The notes beneath the pieces are model-generated. The model was not told the origin of the DNA. It did not search any database and worked only from the letters and a program-made list of their open reading frames with translations. The position numbers and the translations under genes were made by a program. 64,000 nt of DNA, from NCBI RefSeq assembly GCF_023499215.1, contig NZ_JAKHSK010000001.1, forward strand, positions 124,001 through 188,000, read 5' to 3'. Origin of the DNA: Zunongwangia pacifica. Lineage in GTDB: Bacteria > Bacteroidota > Bacteroidia > Flavobacteriales > Flavobacteriaceae. Below are positions 62,024 to 64,000 of this stretch, piece by piece; positions within the stretch are counted from its first letter, which is position 1; each line of letters starts with the position of its first letter.

Positions 62024-63598
62024 ATGATGAAAAACTATAGATTTTTAGCAGTAGGCTTATTGGCTTTGGGAATAGTTTCTTGTGAGCCAGATTTAGATCA
62101 TCCAATAGATGAAAAAGGAAGTGTATATAGTAATGGAGAAGCCGATTTTACGCATTACGTTGCCTTAGGAAATTCGTTAACTGCCGGTTATGCAGATAAT
62201 GCGCTTTATATTACGGGGCAAACCAATTCGTATCCTAATATTTTAGCGGGACAATTTGCGTTAACGCAGGAAACAGATGAGTTTACCATTCCTTATATGA
62301 ATGATAATGCCGGTGGGCTTTTAGCTAACGGGCAACAAATAACAAATAATAGATTGGTGCTGGCCACAGATGGAGAAGGCAATAATAGCCCTTCGGTCTA
62401 TACCGGCATGGCGCCTACAACAGATATTGCTAACATTTTAGAAGGACCTTTTAGTAATATGGGAGTTCCTGGAGCCAAATCGTATCACTTAGGTGTAGAA
62501 GGTTATGGTAATTTAGCAGGAGTACAGGCCGGCCTTGCAAATCCTTACTTTGTAAGATTTGCGTCTTCGCCTCAAACAAGTGTGATGGCCGATGCCATGG
62601 CTCAAAATCCTACATTCTTTTCTTTGTGGATAGGCAATAATGATGTGTTAGGTTATGCTACCTCAGGAGGTACGGGGGTAAATCAGGCAGGGAATTTAAA
62701 TCCGGCCACCTATGGATCTAATGATATTACAGATCCTCAGGTATTTGCCAGTGTATATTCTGGTTTGGTTCAAACGCTAACTGCTAATGGCGCAGGTGGC
62801 GTGTTGATTAATATTCCAGATGTAACTTCTATCGCATTTTTTAATACCGTACCTAATAATGCCTTAGTCTTAGATGCACAAACTGCCGGGAACTTAACAG
62901 CATATTTTAGTGCCGTTTCTCAGGTTTTTGCTGGAGGGTTAATGGCGCAGGGAGTTCCGCAGGAACAGGCAATGGCTTTAGCAGCTCAATATGCAATTAC
63001 TTTTAATGAAGGGCCAAATAGATTTATAATCGACGTGCCGGTAACACAAACCAATCCGCTTGGATTTAGACAGATGACGGAAGATGAGTTGATTCAACTT
63101 CAGGTGGATCAATCGGCTTTGGCCAGTGGTTACGGTTCAGTGAAGTTAACCGCAGAAGTACAACAGGTTTTAGGGCTGTTAATGGCTGGAGGAACTCCAA
63201 CTGCAGAGCAGGCTAATATCTTATTTAGTGGTGTAAATGGTTTAGATGATGCAGATGTTTTAGATAGTACAGAAATTTCAGAAATTCAAACGGCTACGGC
63301 TGCATTTAACCAAACGATAGCTGCAGTAGCCAATGCAAACGGACTTGCAATGGTAGATGCTAATGCATTATTAAATGGTGTTGCAAATGGTGGATTTTCT
63401 TTTGATGGTGGTACTGTTACTGCTACCTACGCCACAGGTGGTGCTTTTTCTTTAGATGGAGTGCATTTAACGCCAAGAGGCTATGCTATTGTAGCTAATG
63501 AGATTATCGATCAGATTAACGCGACTTATGGCTCTACGGTTCCAAAAGTAAATGTTGGACAATACGGCACTATTACGCTTAGTAATGATGTGCAGTAA
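62024..63598 (+). CDS. SGNH/GDSL-hydrolase lipoprotein
   Basis: The 524-residue protein has a lipobox IVSC (Cys20) and an SGNH hydrolase domain. The nucleophile is Ser51 in ALGNSLTAGY (Asn where the canonical motif has Asp), the third block is WIGNNDVLGY, and Asp478 with His481 in DGVHLTPRGY completes the triad. An insertion of about 150 residues (about 270-430) rich in Ala and Gln lies before the last block. It would be anchored in the outer membrane as an esterase or lipase. It is paired with the FadL channel. Confidence 0.88.
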   Translation: MMKNYRFLAVGLLALGIVSCEPDLDHPIDEKGSVYSNGEADFTHYVALGNSLTAGYADNALYITGQTNSYPNILAGQFALTQETDEFTIPYMNDNAGGLLANGQQITNNRLVLATDGEGNNSPSVYTGMAPTTDIANILEGPFSNMGVPGAKSYHLGVEGYGNLAGVQAGLANPYFVRFASSPQTSVMADAMAQNPTFFSLWIGNNDVLGYATSGGTGVNQAGNLNPATYGSNDITDPQVFASVYSGLVQTLTANGAGGVLINIPDVTSIAFFNTVPNNALVLDAQTAGNLTAYFSAVSQVFAGGLMAQGVPQEQAMALAAQYAITFNEGPNRFIIDVPVTQTNPLGFRQMTEDELIQLQVDQSALASGYGSVKLTAEVQQVLGLLMAGGTPTAEQANILFSGVNGLDDADVLDSTEISEIQTATAAFNQTIAAVANANGLAMVDANALLNGVANGGFSFDGGTVTATYATGGAFSLDGVHLTPRGYAIVANEIIDQINATYGSTVPKVNVGQYGTITLSNDVQ

Positions 63599-63624
63599 TG
63601 ATAAACTTATATTAAAATATGAGG

Positions 63625-63652
63625 AAGTCGGCAAGTAGCCGACTTTTTTTTT
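63625..63652 (+). terminator. Intrinsic terminator after the SGNH-hydrolase gene
   Basis: An eight-pair stem of AAGTCGGC (63625-63632) and GCCGACTT (63638-63645) with a five-base loop is followed by seven more T. It closes the FadL-SGNH operon. Confidence 0.9.
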
Positions 63653-63689
63653 CGCAATTTTGAACTAGCAATCAAACTCTTATAAAAAA

Positions 63690-64000
63690 ATGAGACTTTT
63701 ATTAAAACTTCTTTTGTCTGCGTTGGTAGTGGTAGGTTTAGCTAAGCTTTTACCCGGTGTTACGGTAGACAGTTATTTTACTGCATTTATTGTAGCTATC
63801 GTCTTAGCACTACTTAACCTTATCATTAAGCCTATCCTGGTGATCCTAACTTTGCCGGTAACCATCTTAACCCTTGGCCTGTTTTTGCTTATCATAAACG
63901 CCATAATTATCTTTTTAGCAGATGGTTTTGTGACTGGTTTTAATGTAGATGGCTGGTTTATGGCAATAATATTTAGTTTACTTTTTTCATTATTTCAGTC
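63690..64000 (+). CDS. Four-helix 'phage holin' family membrane protein, 3'-partial
   Basis: ATG 63690 opens a frame that runs off the window, giving 103 residues with three or more hydrophobic helices (RLLLKLLLSALVVVGLAKLL, then TAFIVAIVLALLNLIIKPIL and further). The pattern NLIIKPILVILTLPVTILTLGLF is typical of the PF04020 family, named after phage holins but usually chromosomal. No other phage gene is near, so it is not evidence for a prophage. Confidence 0.82.
   Translation, partial: MRLLLKLLLSALVVVGLAKLLPGVTVDSYFTAFIVAIVLALLNLIIKPILVILTLPVTILTLGLFLLIINAIIIFLADGFVTGFNVDGWFMAIIFSLLFSLFQ

Noticed and set aside
63690-64000. Phage holin as a sign of a prophage
   Set aside because: The PF04020 family is mostly chromosomal and no other phage gene is in the window.

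Overview
The window is bacterial chromosome from a gliding member of the Bacteroidota, most likely family Flavobacteriaceae (Zunongwangia/Gramella/Salegentibacter-like; genus is a guess). The grounds are A+T-rich DNA, few Shine-Dalgarno sites, TAnnTTTG promoter boxes, an alternative complex III respiratory cluster, SprA/RemB/PorP-SprF of the type IX secretion and gliding apparatus, and tandem OmpH genes beside BamA. Gene density is high. No tRNA, rRNA, CRISPR array, insertion sequence or prophage was seen.

Layout. 1-7.3 kb: end of an alternative complex III operon (actC 5'-partial, actD, actE, actF) running into cytochrome oxidase subunits II and I. 7.4-10.7 kb: ruvB, then a cytochrome P450 overlapping queG. 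10.8-15.4 kb, minus strand: an accessory cluster of small envelope proteins (DUF5777 barrel, YceI, OB-fold protein, a frameshifted haem c lipoprotein, a COG4315 repeat lipoprotein) with a membrane Cache-LytTR regulator gene upstream. 15.4-15.9 kb: non-coding DNA holding a decayed second copy of the 3' end of queG. 15.9-30 kb: maeB, ruvA, sprA, gcvH, a VanZ-like gene, tonB and remB. 30-35.2 kb: second half of the oxidase locus (haem O synthase, two subunit III genes, subunit IV, a cysteine-free SCO-like protein, SCO, DUF420, a small CxxC protein). 35.3-43.2 kb: a MacB-type ABC efflux operon with two permeases, two adaptors and one TolC-like protein, then tsaB.

43.2-51.6 kb: MscS channel, YyaL-like thioredoxin-domain protein, Pit phosphate transporter with a PhoU-like tail, a NifU/Nfu protein with a duplicated N-terminal domain, an orphan PorP/SprF and murI. 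51.7-58.9 kb, minus strand: the envelope-biogenesis block (CBS protein, nadK, DUF6089, uppS, bamA, two ompH/skp). 59.1-64 kb: pdxJ, an alpha/beta hydrolase, a FadL-type porin with an SGNH-hydrolase lipoprotein, and the start of a four-helix 'phage holin' family membrane protein.

How it works together. ActA-F (A and B lie outside) oxidises menaquinol and passes electrons through c-type haem to the caa3/A-type oxidase. That oxidase's subunits, haem O synthase and copper chaperones are split between 4.4-7.3 and 30-35 kb. SprA, RemB, TonB and PorP/SprF belong to outer-membrane secretion and motility. UppS, BamA, Skp/OmpH and MurI make the cell envelope. Most of the window is conserved core genome. 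The parts most worth a second look are the 10.8-15.4 kb cluster with its frameshifted cytochrome, the queG remnant, the TonB-like domain in RemB, the cysteine-free SCO-like protein, and a perfect hairpin inside the end of tsaB.
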